Assembly (NCBI GenBank): GCA_021325635.1
Contig: JAJPGV010000056.1
Span: 1 to 64,000, forward strand
DNA length: 64,000 nt
Source: Chloroflexota bacterium
GTDB taxonomy: Bacteria; Chloroflexota; JAJPGV01
Direction of reading: 5' to 3'
Under the pieces are notes generated by a model. The model was not told the origin of the DNA. It did no database searches and saw only the letters and a program-made list of their open reading frames with translations. Shown here one piece after another: positions 32,029-42,890 of the stretch (the stretch's first letter is position 1; each line of letters opens with the position of its first letter). The position numbers and the translations under genes were made by a program.

Positions 32029-34212
32029 ATGGGGATTGTTTGGCTCGTACCTATCGCCGGGCTGGGGGCGATCTTGTTCGCCATCTACCTGGCCAGGGAC
32101 GTGCTCAGCCGAGACCCGGGAACGCCTGCGATGCAGCAGGTGGCCGGTATGATCTTCGAGGGGGCCATGGCCTTCCTCAGCCGGCAGTACCGCACCATCG
32201 CGACGCTGGCCCTGGTGACCGCGGTGGTTATCGGTGTCCTCGTTGGAGCGTTTGACAAGAACACCACCGAGGGAGTGCTGACGGGTATCGCCTTCCTCCT
32301 GGGGGCGTTCTGCTCGTCCATTTCCGGGTACATAGGGATGTACATCTCGGTCCGTTCGAACCTGCGTACGGCGGCCGCTGCACAGCGATCGCTCAAAGAT
32401 GCCATCACCGTGGCGCTACGTGGCGGAGCGGTCTCGGGCTTCCTGGTCACAGCCCTGAGCCTGCTGGGAGTTGCCGGCATTTTCGGGCTGTACAGCAACA
32501 TTCTGGGCAACCCGCCTGAGCAAACGCCCTTCCTGATCGTGGGTTACGGCTTTGGCGCCAGCTTCGTAGCCCTGTTCGCCCAGCTCGGCGGCGGCATCTA
32601 CACCAAGGCTGCCGACGTCGGCGCCGACCTGGTCGGCAAGGTGGAGGCCGGCATCCCGGAAGACGACCCGCGGAACGCGGCCGTGGTGGCGGACCTGGTG
32701 GGCGACAACGTGGGCGACTGCGCCGGCCGTGGCGCCGACCTGTTCGAATCCATGTCTGCCGAGAATATCGGCGCCATGATCCTGGGCGTGGCCATCTTCG
32801 CCGCTACGAAGAACATCGCCTGGATCTTCTTTCCGCTGGTCCTGCGATCGTTCGGCATCATCGCCACGATCGTCGGGCTGCTGACTGTGCCGGTCTTTGC
32901 CCGACCGGGCAAGGACGCCATGTCAGCCCTCAACGGCGGCTATTACGTCGTATCGGCGCTGTCCATAGTGGGCCTGGGCATCACCACCAACGTCATGATG
33001 GGCTCGGCCTGGGCGTGGTTCTTCATCTGCGGTTTGATTGGCATCGGCGTCGGCATCTGCTTCGTGTACATCACGCAGTACTACACGGCCGGTTCATGGA
33101 GGCCGGTGCAGGAAATCGCCCGGGCCTGTATGACCGGCCCAGCCACGACCATCATCACCGGTACGGCGGTTGGCTACGAGACCACGGCGGCCACGGCGGT
33201 CGTGATTGGCTCCGCACTGGTCGGCGCCTACTTCGTCGGCTCGGCCTCGGGCCTGCCCAATGCAGGCATCTACGGCACCGCTGTGGCCACCATGGGCATG
33301 CTCATGTCGGCCGCGTACGTGCTCGCCATGGATACGTTCGGCCCTATCACCGATAACGCGGGCGGCATCACCGAGTTCTCGCAGGCTCCCAAAGAAGCTC
33401 GTGAGATCACCGATGCGCTCGATGCCGTTGGCAACACCACCAAGGCGCTGACCAAGGGCTACGCGGTCGCGTCGGCCGGCCTGGCGGCGTTCCTGCTGTT
33501 CAGCGCCTACCTCGACCGGGTCAAGGAGCTCCTAGGCTGTCTTACGCCACAGTCTCCGCTGCCGGCCCGCCTGAATGGGGTCATCCCCAACTGCGGCGCG
33601 GCCCTGCCGGTCAACCTGTCGTTCGTCGAAGTCTTCGTGGGCGCGTTGCTGGGCGCGATGCTGGTGTACCTGTTCAGCTCGCTGGCCATTCGCGCCGTGG
33701 GCACCGCGGCGGCGAAGATCATCGAAGAAGTGCGCCGCCAATTCCGCGATGACCCGGGCATCATGCAGGGCACGTCCAAGCCGGACTACGGCCGCGCAGT
33801 GGATATCACCGCCCGCGCCGCGCTGCGGGAGATGGTTGCCCCCGGCCTGCTGGCCGTGCTCATGCCGGTGGTCGTGGGTCTCATCTTCCGAGCGACCGGC
33901 GGTGAGAACGGCAATGCCGGCTGGGAGTCGGTCGCCGGCCTGCTGATGGTGGGCACGATCGCCGGCGTCATCCTGGCGACGTTCCTCAACAACAGCGGCG
34001 GCGCCTGGGACAACGCCAAGAAGTTCATTGAATCCGGCCACCTGCGAGACGCCTCCGGGCAGGTGCTCGGGAAGGGCTCCAGCGCGCACGCGGCCGGCGT
34101 TGTGGGCGATACCGTGGGCGATCCCTACAAGGACACCGCGGGCCCCTCGCTGCACGTGTTGGTCAAGCTGCTCAGCACCATCACGCTGGTGCTTGCGCCG
34201 CTCTTCGTCTAG
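32029..34212 (+). CDS. hppA: Membrane-bound proton-translocating pyrophosphatase
   Basis: A 727-residue pump with about 16 transmembrane helices that couples PPi hydrolysis to proton export. The signature DVGADLVGKVE and the Asp-rich loops PEDDPRNAAVVADLVGDNVGD hold Mg-PPi. The second acidic loop near the C-terminus is VGDTVGDPYKDTAGP. Lys472 in GNTTKALTKG is at the position (460 in the Carboxydothermus enzyme) where Lys marks K+-independent enzymes and Ala marks K+-dependent ones, so this is predicted to be K+-independent and H+-pumping. AAAGGAG precedes the ATG. A perfect terminator follows. Confidence 0.95.
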   Translation: MGIVWLVPIAGLGAILFAIYLARDVLSRDPGTPAMQQVAGMIFEGAMAFLSRQYRTIATLALVTAVVIGVLVGAFDKNTTEGVLTGIAFLLGAFCSSISGYIGMYISVRSNLRTAAAAQRSLKDAITVALRGGAVSGFLVTALSLLGVAGIFGLYSNILGNPPEQTPFLIVGYGFGASFVALFAQLGGGIYTKAADVGADLVGKVEAGIPEDDPRNAAVVADLVGDNVGDCAGRGADLFESMSAENIGAMILGVAIFAATKNIAWIFFPLVLRSFGIIATIVGLLTVPVFARPGKDAMSALNGGYYVVSALSIVGLGITTNVMMGSAWAWFFICGLIGIGVGICFVYITQYYTAGSWRPVQEIARACMTGPATTIITGTAVGYETTAATAVVIGSALVGAYFVGSASGLPNAGIYGTAVATMGMLMSAAYVLAMDTFGPITDNAGGITEFSQAPKEAREITDALDAVGNTTKALTKGYAVASAGLAAFLLFSAYLDRVKELLGCLTPQSPLPARLNGVIPNCGAALPVNLSFVEVFVGALLGAMLVYLFSSLAIRAVGTAAAKIIEEVRRQFRDDPGIMQGTSKPDYGRAVDITARAALREMVAPGLLAVLMPVVVGLIFRATGGENGNAGWESVAGLLMVGTIAGVILATFLNNSGGAWDNAKKFIESGHLRDASGQVLGKGSSAHAAGVVGDTVGDPYKDTAGPSLHVLVKLLSTITLVLAPLFV

Positions 34213-34225
34213 AGACGCCAAAGCA

Positions 34226-34257
34226 AAAGGGGGCGGGCCACTCGGCCCGCCCCCTTT
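34226..34257 (+). terminator. Intrinsic terminator after hppA
   Basis: An 11-bp GC stem (GGGGGCGGGCC with GGCCCGCCCCC) has a 4-base ACTC loop and is extended by three A-T pairs. The run of T is short, but the stem is perfect and starts 14 bases after the hppA stop. Confidence 0.85.
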
Positions 34258-34284
34258 CGCATCTCCAGCCGTTAGACTGGCAAG

Positions 34285-35376
34285 GTGTCCAATGAGTCCG
34301 CGGCCGAGGTGGTGAGATCAGCGGACGAGCCGCTTACGGCCCGTCTCTATGCGGAGCTGGAGCTCGACCCGGCAGCTCCGCTGCAGATCCTGCAGGCTAA
34401 AGCGCTGCTGGAACCTGGCCAGCTCGGCATGACGCCAATCCATCTGCTGAACCCCAGCTCAGCGCTGCTGCTCGTTGGAGTGGCTGGCGAAGACCAGGAG
34501 GCGCTGCGGCGGGCGCTGGCGCAGGTGTATCCGGAAAGCCATCCCATGCACGAGACCAGCTCGGGCTGGCTGGTGCCGCCGCTGCCTCCTCTGCAGCACG
34601 GCTCCTATCTCAATGCGATCGAGTATGTGACGGAGCGGCTGCGCGCGCCCAACGGCTGTCCCTGGGATCGCGAGCAGGACCACAAGAGTATTCGCAGCTA
34701 CCTCCTCGAAGAGTGCTATGAGACCCTCGAGGCGCTGGATAGCGGCGACAGCGCCAAGCTGGCAGAAGAGCTGGGCGATCTGTTGATGCAGGTGCTGCTG
34801 CACTCCGAGATAGCCCGCCAGCGGGGCGAGTTCGACCTGCGCGACGTGGTGTTGGGCATCACCTCCAAGCTCGTGCGGCGCCACCCGCACGTCTTTGGAG
34901 ACGTCAAGGCCGATACGCCGGGCCAGGTGCTGGCCAACTGGGACGAGATCAAGAAGAGCGAGCGGCCCAAGCACCAGTCCATCCTGGCCAGCGTGACGCC
35001 CGCCATGCCGGCCTTGGCCTATGCCCAGGAAGTGTCCGAGCGGGCCGCGCGGCAGGGGTTCGAGTGGCCCGATATCGAAGGTGTCATCGCCAAGATCCAT
35101 GAAGAGATCGGTGAGCTGGCTGCCGCTGAGAGCGCGGCCGAAGTGGTCGATGAATTCGGCGATCTGCTGTTCAGCCTGGTCCAGGTGGCGCGCTGGCGGG
35201 GCTTCGAAGCCGAGGATGCCCTGCGCGAGGCCAACCGGAAGTTCCGCTCACGCTATCAGACGATGGAGCGGCTCCTATCCGAGCGCGGTAGCTCGATGAA
35301 GGACATGGACATCGGCCAGATCGAAGAGCTATGGGAGGAAGCCAAGCACATCGTTCGGGCTGCGCCCGCCCATTAG
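34285..35376 (+). CDS. mazG: Nucleoside triphosphate pyrophosphohydrolase MazG
   Basis: A 363-residue protein with tandem MazG domains that hydrolyses NTPs to NMP and PPi, clearing aberrant nucleotides. Domain one (about 108-220) has LRAPNGCPWDREQDHKSIR and the metal site LLEECYETLEALD...LAEELGDLLMQ. Domain two (about 240-350) has IHEEIGELAAAE...VVDEFGDLLFS. The first 100 residues resemble the tail of the tetrapyrrole methylase domain that is fused to MazG in YabN-like proteins, but the SAM-binding part is missing. The start is GTG 34285. The next gene begins 6 bases later. Confidence 0.92.
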   Translation: MSNESAAEVVRSADEPLTARLYAELELDPAAPLQILQAKALLEPGQLGMTPIHLLNPSSALLLVGVAGEDQEALRRALAQVYPESHPMHETSSGWLVPPLPPLQHGSYLNAIEYVTERLRAPNGCPWDREQDHKSIRSYLLEECYETLEALDSGDSAKLAEELGDLLMQVLLHSEIARQRGEFDLRDVVLGITSKLVRRHPHVFGDVKADTPGQVLANWDEIKKSERPKHQSILASVTPAMPALAYAQEVSERAARQGFEWPDIEGVIAKIHEEIGELAAAESAAEVVDEFGDLLFSLVQVARWRGFEAEDALREANRKFRSRYQTMERLLSERGSSMKDMDIGQIEELWEEAKHIVRAAPAH

Positions 35377-35382
35377 CGATCG

Positions 35383-36213
35383 ATGATCGTCGATGCCCAC
35401 GTCCACCTGTTTCCACCGCGGGTAGCCGCGGAGCGCGCGCAGTACGTGGCGCAAGACGCCTGGTTCAATCAGCTGTACGCGCGGCCGGGTGTGCGCCTGG
35501 CAACGATGGAAGAGCTGCTGCCCAGCATGGATGCCGCCCGGATCGACTGCTCGGTCGTGGCGGCTTTTCCCTGGGCCGACCAAGCGCTGTGCGAGGAGCA
35601 CAACGCCTACTACCGTACGCTCAAGTCCGAGCGCCTGGCCAGGCTGGCCGTGGTGCAGCCGCGGGCCAGGCAGCGAGCGTTGGACGAGTTGCGGCGCTGT
35701 CTCGACAGCGGTTTCGCGGGGTTGGGCGAGATGAACGTCGATGCCCAGGGCGTGGAGCTAGCCGACGACGACGCCTGGGGTCCGCTGGTGGAATGCCTGG
35801 TCGAGGCCGGAGGCACGTTGCTGCTGCACGCCAGCGAGCCGGTGGGCCACGACTACCCCGGGAAGGGCAGGAACACGCCGGACAAGATCTACGCCTTTGC
35901 CCTGAAATACCCGGAGCTCAGGATCGTGGCCGCGCATTGGGGTGGCGGCCTGCCCTTCTATTACCTCATGCCCGAGCTGGGCCCGACCTTGCCCAACCTG
36001 TACTTCGACTCGGCGGCCACCGAGTACCTGTACGACGTACGGGTATTCCCAACGGCGATTGCCGCCGCTGGTCCTGAAAGGGCGATCTTCGGCAGCGATT
36101 TCCCGCTGCTCGGTCAGGATCGGAGCCTGAAGCACGTCCGCTCGGCAGGCTTGCCGGCCGAGACGCTTGCGGCGCTGCTTGGCGACAACGCGGCATCGGC
36201 CTACCGTTTGTGA
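35383..36213 (+). CDS. Amidohydrolase 2 family metal-dependent hydrolase
   Basis: A 276-residue TIM-barrel hydrolase or decarboxylase of the ACMSD/amidohydrolase-2 type. The metal ligands are DAHVHLFPP (HxH), LLLHASEP, VAAHWGGG and the Asp in FGSDFPLLG. The substrate is unknown; family members act on aromatic acids, lactones or amides. It lies between mazG (6-base gap) and the O-antigen-ligase-like gene (stop directly followed by GTG), so the three are cotranscribed. Confidence 0.88.
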   Translation: MIVDAHVHLFPPRVAAERAQYVAQDAWFNQLYARPGVRLATMEELLPSMDAARIDCSVVAAFPWADQALCEEHNAYYRTLKSERLARLAVVQPRARQRALDELRRCLDSGFAGLGEMNVDAQGVELADDDAWGPLVECLVEAGGTLLLHASEPVGHDYPGKGRNTPDKIYAFALKYPELRIVAAHWGGGLPFYYLMPELGPTLPNLYFDSAATEYLYDVRVFPTAIAAAGPERAIFGSDFPLLGQDRSLKHVRSAGLPAETLAALLGDNAASAYRL

Positions 36214-38490
36214 GTGAGCGGGCCTGCTCGATCCACTGAGCGCTTGGTGGCGGCGAGCGATTCCGCTGGGCATCGAGCGACGTCTCTGGCCGCGCTCGCC
36301 GGCTTCGGGCTCCTGCTCGCCGGTGGATTCACAGGGCTGTGGGTTTCCGCGGATCGTTCCAGCAGCTCGCTCAAATTGGCGGCGTTCGGGCTGGCTGCCG
36401 CGCTCTACTTCGGTCTGGCGCGGCTGCACGGGCGCGCTCTCCGAGCCGCCTGCTGGCTGGCCGTAGGTTGTGCATTGCTGGCTGCGCTCCTTGGGGACGT
36501 GCTGGTGGACCGCAACGCCTGGAAGCTCAATACGCTCAATCGAACGGTGTATGGATGGTTCGCCGGCATCCCCCGCTTCACCGATCTGGCGCTCAACCAG
36601 AACGCGGTCGCGGCCGTGCTGATCCTCGCCGTGCCGCTGGCACTTGCGCTGGCGGCCAGTCCGTTGCGCTTTCGCTGGCGGCTGCTGGGGGGCGCAGCCA
36701 CGGCATTGCTGACCTTCGAGCTGCTGTTGACGGAGTCACGGGCGGCGCTGCTCAGCCTTGGCCTGGCGCTTTGCCTACTGGTGTTTGGCCTGCGCGGGCG
36801 CTGGCGTTGGTTGTGCCTGCTGGCGCCGGTGGTCGCCCTCCTGATCGTCAGCAGCGGCGCGCTGGGCGTATCCTTCCGCTTGGGCCTGCTGCCGACCGGC
36901 GAAAGCAGCGCAGAGCGCCTGGCCATCTGGCGCAGCACGCTCAGCATGATTCGCGACGCTCCCTTGACCGGGATTGGGTTAGGCCTGTTCCAGCAGGTCT
37001 ATCCGCTTTACATCGAGCCCGCCTACCACACCATCCATCCGCATGCCCACAACCTGCTCCTGCAGACGTACGTGGATGCCGGGCTCGCCGGCTTTGTCGG
37101 CATGGTGGTGCTGATAGCCGTGTCTGGCCGGCAGCTGCTGCGCGTCGTGAGAAGTGCCGAAGGGCCCGACCGCTGGCTGGCATTGGGCGCAGCCACGAGC
37201 AGCGTGGCGATGCTGATCCACGCGCAAGTGGACAGCTATTTCGCCGGTGATGCTCGGACCTACTATCTCATGTTCGTGCCGCTCGGACTGCTGGCCGCGG
37301 CCTGCCCCCGTAGCGCGCCGGCGCGCATCAGTTGGGGGTTCGAGCGGCACGCCTGGCGTTGGGCAGGCGCCGGGCTGGCCGCCGTGCCGCTGCTGTCGTT
37401 CGGCTGGATGGATCGCCTGCCGGGGCTGGTGTGGACGAATGCCGGGACCGTTCAGCGCATCAAGTCCGAGCTGGTCCGCAGTGGCGACGAGGCCAGGGCC
37501 GCCCGTTTGGATTTCGAGCGCGCCTCGGAGCTGGGCCGCGGAGGATGGGCAGCCGAGCGCGGACTCGGTCTGCTGGCGCTGGATGAAGGCGATTATGCGA
37601 TGGCCGCCAAGCATCTCGCGGCTGCCGCCGCCAGCTCCTCCGATCCGCGGCTGCTGTTCGATCTGGGCTTAGCTCGTTTGCGATCCGGCGATCGGGCCGG
37701 CGCCATCGACTCGTGGAGGCTTGCCGGGGCGGTGCCCCGATTGGTGCGGGATGCCGAGCGCGCGCAGGACGGTTCACAGCGGGAGGCGCAGCTTCGCCTC
37801 GCCCTGGACGTGTCGCCCCAGGACCCCGATGCCCTGGATGCGCTGTCGCAGTTCTATCTGGAGCAGGGACGCTGGCCGGACGCCGAGCCGCTGTTGGAGC
37901 GAGAGGCCCGCGGCGCCAGGCCGGACAAGCGAATGTTCGCCGACGTCCTGCTGGGCCTGGGCGCCTTTCGGCGGCGGTCCAACGTGGACGAGGCCAGGGA
38001 CCGGCTGCTCTCAGCAGCGGCGGACGATCCCGAGAGTGAGGCCCCGTACCGCGTGCTGGCCTGGGCACTGCTGGCGGATGGCCAGCTGGCCGAGGCTGAG
38101 AATTGGCAGGCTCGGGCCGACGGGGTGCTGGCTCGGACCCAGCAGCCGTCCGACCTGGCCGGTCAGGCATATGAGCTGCTGGGCATGCCCGAGGAGGCCG
38201 CCGCGGAGTATCAGCGCGTCGCCACTGGGCCGTATCCCGACCCCATCGGCCATTACCGGCTGGGCCGCTTGTATGAACGCCAGGGACAGCTGGATACCGC
38301 CATCGCCGAGCTGACGGCGGCCAGCCGGGCCATCCCTAACCAGGAGGACTTCCGTCAGTCGTTGGCCGAGGCTTACGACGCTCGGGGCGACGCATTGCTG
38401 GCGCGCCACGAATGGCAGGCGGTCCTGGATCTCGACCCTGGCAACCCCGCTGCCAGGATGGCCCTCGGAAAGGTGGTAGTCCAGCGGTAA
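36214..38490 (+). CDS. O-antigen ligase/polymerase-like membrane protein with TPR tail
   Basis: A 758-residue protein. The N-terminal half (to about residue 400) has ten or more membrane helices and the Wzy_C hallmark: ERLAIWRSTLSMIRDAPLTGIGLG, followed by HPHAHNLLLQTY. This family joins or polymerises lipid-linked glycans on the outer face of the membrane. The C-terminal half consists of TPR-like helical repeats (ALDALSQFYLEQGRWPDAEPLL, PIGHYRLGRLYERQGQLDTAI). The start GTG directly follows the amidohydrolase stop. In a monoderm cell the likely substrate is a wall or surface polysaccharide. Confidence 0.85.
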   Translation: MSGPARSTERLVAASDSAGHRATSLAALAGFGLLLAGGFTGLWVSADRSSSSLKLAAFGLAAALYFGLARLHGRALRAACWLAVGCALLAALLGDVLVDRNAWKLNTLNRTVYGWFAGIPRFTDLALNQNAVAAVLILAVPLALALAASPLRFRWRLLGGAATALLTFELLLTESRAALLSLGLALCLLVFGLRGRWRWLCLLAPVVALLIVSSGALGVSFRLGLLPTGESSAERLAIWRSTLSMIRDAPLTGIGLGLFQQVYPLYIEPAYHTIHPHAHNLLLQTYVDAGLAGFVGMVVLIAVSGRQLLRVVRSAEGPDRWLALGAATSSVAMLIHAQVDSYFAGDARTYYLMFVPLGLLAAACPRSAPARISWGFERHAWRWAGAGLAAVPLLSFGWMDRLPGLVWTNAGTVQRIKSELVRSGDEARAARLDFERASELGRGGWAAERGLGLLALDEGDYAMAAKHLAAAAASSSDPRLLFDLGLARLRSGDRAGAIDSWRLAGAVPRLVRDAERAQDGSQREAQLRLALDVSPQDPDALDALSQFYLEQGRWPDAEPLLEREARGARPDKRMFADVLLGLGAFRRRSNVDEARDRLLSAAADDPESEAPYRVLAWALLADGQLAEAENWQARADGVLARTQQPSDLAGQAYELLGMPEEAAAEYQRVATGPYPDPIGHYRLGRLYERQGQLDTAIAELTAASRAIPNQEDFRQSLAEAYDARGDALLARHEWQAVLDLDPGNPAARMALGKVVVQR

Positions 38491-38517
38491 GCTCGCCCGG
38501 TGCGGTGCAGCCTGGTC

Positions 38518-39522
38518 CTACACCCCCAGCAGGCTGTCGCGCATGATGTCGAAGTTCTCCATCGCCCGGCCCGTGCCGATGGCAACGCAGTTGAGGGCGT
38601 GCTCCGCCACATGGCAGGGAACGCCGGTGACAGACGTAAGCAGCTTGTCGACGTTGCGCAGCAGCGAGCCACCTCCGGTCATGACCATGCCCTTGTCCAT
38701 GACGTCCGACGAAAGCTCGGGCGGGGTCTGCTCCAGCACGGTCTTCACTGCTTCCGTCACGGCTGCGACCGGATCGCTGATGGCGTCGACGATCTCGTTG
38801 GTTCGGACGGTGACTGTCCGTGGCAAGCCCAGCAGCTGATCGCGGCCGCGCACCTCCATTTCCAGCTCGTCCTCCAGCCGTGTGGCGCTGCCGATGTTGA
38901 TTTTGATCTCCTCGGCCGTTCGCTCTCCGATCATCAGGTTGTAGCGGCGCTTGATGTACGCGGCGATGACGTCGTCGAAGCGGTTGCCGCCGACGCGTAC
39001 TGAATGCGAGGTGACGATGCCGTTGAGCGAGATCACGGCCACCTCGGTCGTCCCGCCGCCGATGTCGATGATCAGGTTGCCGCTGGCCGCGGAGATGGGC
39101 ACGCTGGCCCCGAGCGCCGCCGCCAGCGGTTCCGGGATGAGGTAGGCCACACGCGCGCCCGCGGCCATGGCCGCGTCGTGAACGGCGCGACCCTCCACGT
39201 TGGTCACTCCCGAGGGGATGCAGATCATGACCTCCGGCTTGACCAGGCGGAAGCGCCCGCACACCTTGCCGATGAAATAGCGCAGCATAGCCTCGGTGAT
39301 GACGTAGTCGGCGATCACGCCGTCGCGCATCGGCCGGGTCACGGTGATGTTGCCCGGTGTACGGCCGAGCATCATCCTGGCTTCGTTGCCCACCGCGACG
39401 ATCCGGTTCTCGGAGTTGGAGATGGCTACTACCGAGGGCTCATTGAGGACGATGCCCTTGCCCTTTACGTAGACCAGGACGTTGGCCGTGCCGAGATCGA
39501 TGCCAATCTGCTTTTCGAACAT
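38518..39522 (-). CDS. mreB: Rod-shape determining protein MreB
   Basis: A 334-residue bacterial actin that directs lateral wall synthesis. Phosphate-1 loop [17 protein letters not shown], phosphate-2 loop [15 protein letters not shown] and adenosine motif [13 protein letters not shown] are all present. The length and motifs fit MreB/Mbl. It lies 12 bases downstream of murA; mreC and mreD are not in the window. Position at the end of the ATP synthase-murA unit links energy and envelope genes in one direction of transcription. Confidence 0.95.
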   Translation of the reverse strand: MFEKQIGIDLGTANVLVYVKGKGIVLNEPSVVAISNSENRIVAVGNEARMMLGRTPGNITVTRPMRDGVIADYVITEAMLRYFIGKVCGRFRLVKPEVMICIPSGVTNVEGRAVHDAAMAAGARVAYLIPEPLAAALGASVPISAASGNLIIDIGGGTTEVAVISLNGIVTSHSVRVGGNRFDDVIAAYIKRRYNLMIGERTAEEIKINIGSATRLEDELEMEVRGRDQLLGLPRTVTVRTNEIVDAISDPVAAVTEAVKTVLEQTPPELSSDVMDKGMVMTGGGSLLRNVDKLLTSVTGVPCHVAEHALNCVAIGTGRAMENFDIMRDSLLGV

Positions 39523-39534
39523 GCTTCCTTCGGA

Positions 39535-40794
39535 TTACTGGTCTGAGATGCTGGCGCCGAGCTGCGAGATCTTGCTCACGATGTCGGTGTAGCCGCGCTC
39601 GATGTGCTGGGTGTCAGTGATGACAGTCTGCCCTCCGCCTACCAGGGCAGCAATGATCAGCGCAGCGCCCGAGCGGATGTCCAGCGCCTGGACCTCCGCT
39701 CCATGAAGCCGTGAGGGGCCGTAAATGGTGGCGAACTGGCCCTCGACTTTCGAATGTGCCCCCATCTTGGACATCTCGTTCAGGTACAGCAGCCGGTCAT
39801 TGTAGAGGATCTCATGGATCAAGCTTTCGCCACAAGCCTGCGTGAGCAGCGCTCCGAACGGTGCCTGCAGGTCTGTAGGGAAGCCTGGATAGGGGAAGGT
39901 CGTAAGGACCGTTGGCTGGACGGGTCCCTTCGAGCGGATCAGCAGGCTGTCCCAGCGCTGGGTCACGTCCACGCCGACCTCCTGGAGCTTCTCGCACACC
40001 GCTTCCAAGTGATCGCAGAACACCCGCTCCAGGGTGACTTCTCCCCCGGTCGCTGCCGCCGCGATGGCCAGCGTCCCCGCCTCGATGCGATCCGGAATAA
40101 CCCGGTAGCGGCAGCCGTGCAGCTGCTTGACGCCTTCGATCTCCAGCTGGTTGGCGCCGACCCGCTGGATCTTGGCTCCCATGAAGTTCAGACAATCGAT
40201 CAGGTCGATGACTTCCGGCTCGGGCGCCGCGTTCTTGATGGTGGTGTGGCCCTCGGCCAGGCAGGCGGCCATGACCACGTTCTCAGTGCCCGTCACGCTG
40301 GGATAGTCGAGGAAGATCTTGGTTCCCCGGAGGTGGGCGGCCGTGCACGAATAGGTGCCCTCGGATTGGCTGATGGCCGCGCCCAGCGCCTGGAAGCCCT
40401 TGATGTGCATGTCGATGGGCCGGTAGCCCAGCACGTCGCCGCCCGGCGCCGGGGAATGGCCCTCACCGAATCTCGCCAGGAGGGGTCCCATGACCGTGAA
40501 GGACGCGCGCAGCTTGCGCACGTGCTCGTCGGGCGCGCGATAGTTGGTAACGCCGCTCGCTTCGATGGTAAGCCGCGGCGGAGTGGCCGAGCGATCCATC
40601 TCCACACGTGCTCCCAGGCCGCGCAGCACGTCCGACATCGTGTGCACGTCCTCGATGTCCGGCACGTTCTCGAGGACGATCTCCTCGCCGGTGAGCAGCG
40701 CCGCCGCCATGATGGGCAGCGCCGCGTTCTTCGAGCCGCTGATGGTGACGTCACCCCTGAGTCGGGTGCCGCCTTCAATGTGAATGGCGCTCAT
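39535..40794 (-). CDS. murA: UDP-N-acetylglucosamine 1-carboxyvinyltransferase (Asp-type MurA)
   Basis: A 419-residue EPSP-synthase-fold enzyme for the first committed step of peptidoglycan synthesis. SGSKNAALPIMAA contains the conserved Lys-Asn pair. In the active-site loop PGGDVLGYRPID, residue 120 is Asp (codon GAC at 40435-40437) where most bacteria have the PEP-binding Cys115. Cys-to-Asp enzymes, as in Mycobacterium and Chlamydia, are active and fosfomycin-resistant. The gap to atpC is 130 bases and contains CATAAT (minus strand, 40861-40866), a possible separate promoter. Confidence 0.95.
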   Translation of the reverse strand: MSAIHIEGGTRLRGDVTISGSKNAALPIMAAALLTGEEIVLENVPDIEDVHTMSDVLRGLGARVEMDRSATPPRLTIEASGVTNYRAPDEHVRKLRASFTVMGPLLARFGEGHSPAPGGDVLGYRPIDMHIKGFQALGAAISQSEGTYSCTAAHLRGTKIFLDYPSVTGTENVVMAACLAEGHTTIKNAAPEPEVIDLIDCLNFMGAKIQRVGANQLEIEGVKQLHGCRYRVIPDRIEAGTLAIAAAATGGEVTLERVFCDHLEAVCEKLQEVGVDVTQRWDSLLIRSKGPVQPTVLTTFPYPGFPTDLQAPFGALLTQACGESLIHEILYNDRLLYLNEMSKMGAHSKVEGQFATIYGPSRLHGAEVQALDIRSGAALIIAALVGGGQTVITDTQHIERGYTDIVSKISQLGASISDQ

Positions 40795-40924
40795 CGGCAG
40801 GAGTCAGCCCCGGAAGGGTGGGTGGGGGGCGAGTAGGCAGGCTTCAAGGCTTCGCCGACCATTATGACCGAGGCGGGCCACCCAACGACCACGTCTCCGT
40901 TTCGCCTGCCGCCTGCCGCAGTCG

Positions 40925-41356
40925 CTACGGGCTTGTTTCGGGGACGGGTCGCGTCCGTCGCCGGCGTTCGGCGACGCGCAGCCGAACGGTTGCGCGCTCG
41001 ATAGCGGCCTGCACGGCCGCCTGAGCCTGATGGTCCTTCAGCTCGGCCATGTGCCGTCGCGCGCGTTCCAGCGCTTCGCGCGCCCGGGTCACGTCGACTT
41101 CTTCGGCGCGTTCGGCGGCGTCAGCCAGGACGGTCACGTGGTCTGACTCGACCTGCAGCACCCCGCCCGAAACCGCCAGCGCCACCTCCTCGGGCCCTCT
41201 CTTGAGGCGCAGCTCGCCGGGTTTGAGGAGGGCAATCATGCGCGCATGATGCGGCAGGATGCCCACCGTCCCATCCACGCTGGGTGCGACCACCATGTCG
41301 GCAGTGTCGGACAGGACGCTGCGCTCCGCGGTGACGACGTCGACGAGGAGTGGCAC
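40925..41356 (-). CDS. atpC: ATP synthase F1 epsilon subunit
   Basis: A 143-residue subunit of the central stalk. The beta-sandwich domain is intact (SDTADMVVAPSVDGTVGILPHHARMI), with the conserved GVLQV strand. A C-terminal two-helix domain rich in Arg/Ala (EEVDVTRAREALERARRHMAEL) can inhibit ATP hydrolysis in related enzymes. It ends the synthase genes; murA follows after 130 bases. Confidence 0.94.
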   Translation of the reverse strand: MPLLVDVVTAERSVLSDTADMVVAPSVDGTVGILPHHARMIALLKPGELRLKRGPEEVALAVSGGVLQVESDHVTVLADAAERAEEVDVTRAREALERARRHMAELKDHQAQAAVQAAIERATVRLRVAERRRRTRPVPETSP

Positions 41357-41358
41357 GG

Positions 41359-42840
<1,482 letters not shown>

Positions 42841-42890
42841 CTACGCGCGGAACGCCGCGAGCGCAAATTTGGTCGTTGGTGCTGTGCTTC

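Noticed and set aside
32740-32760. tRNA T-loop-like TTCGAATCC
   Set aside because: It lies within the conserved DLFES coding stretch of hppA and has no acceptor stem or anticodon arm around it. No tRNA was found elsewhere.
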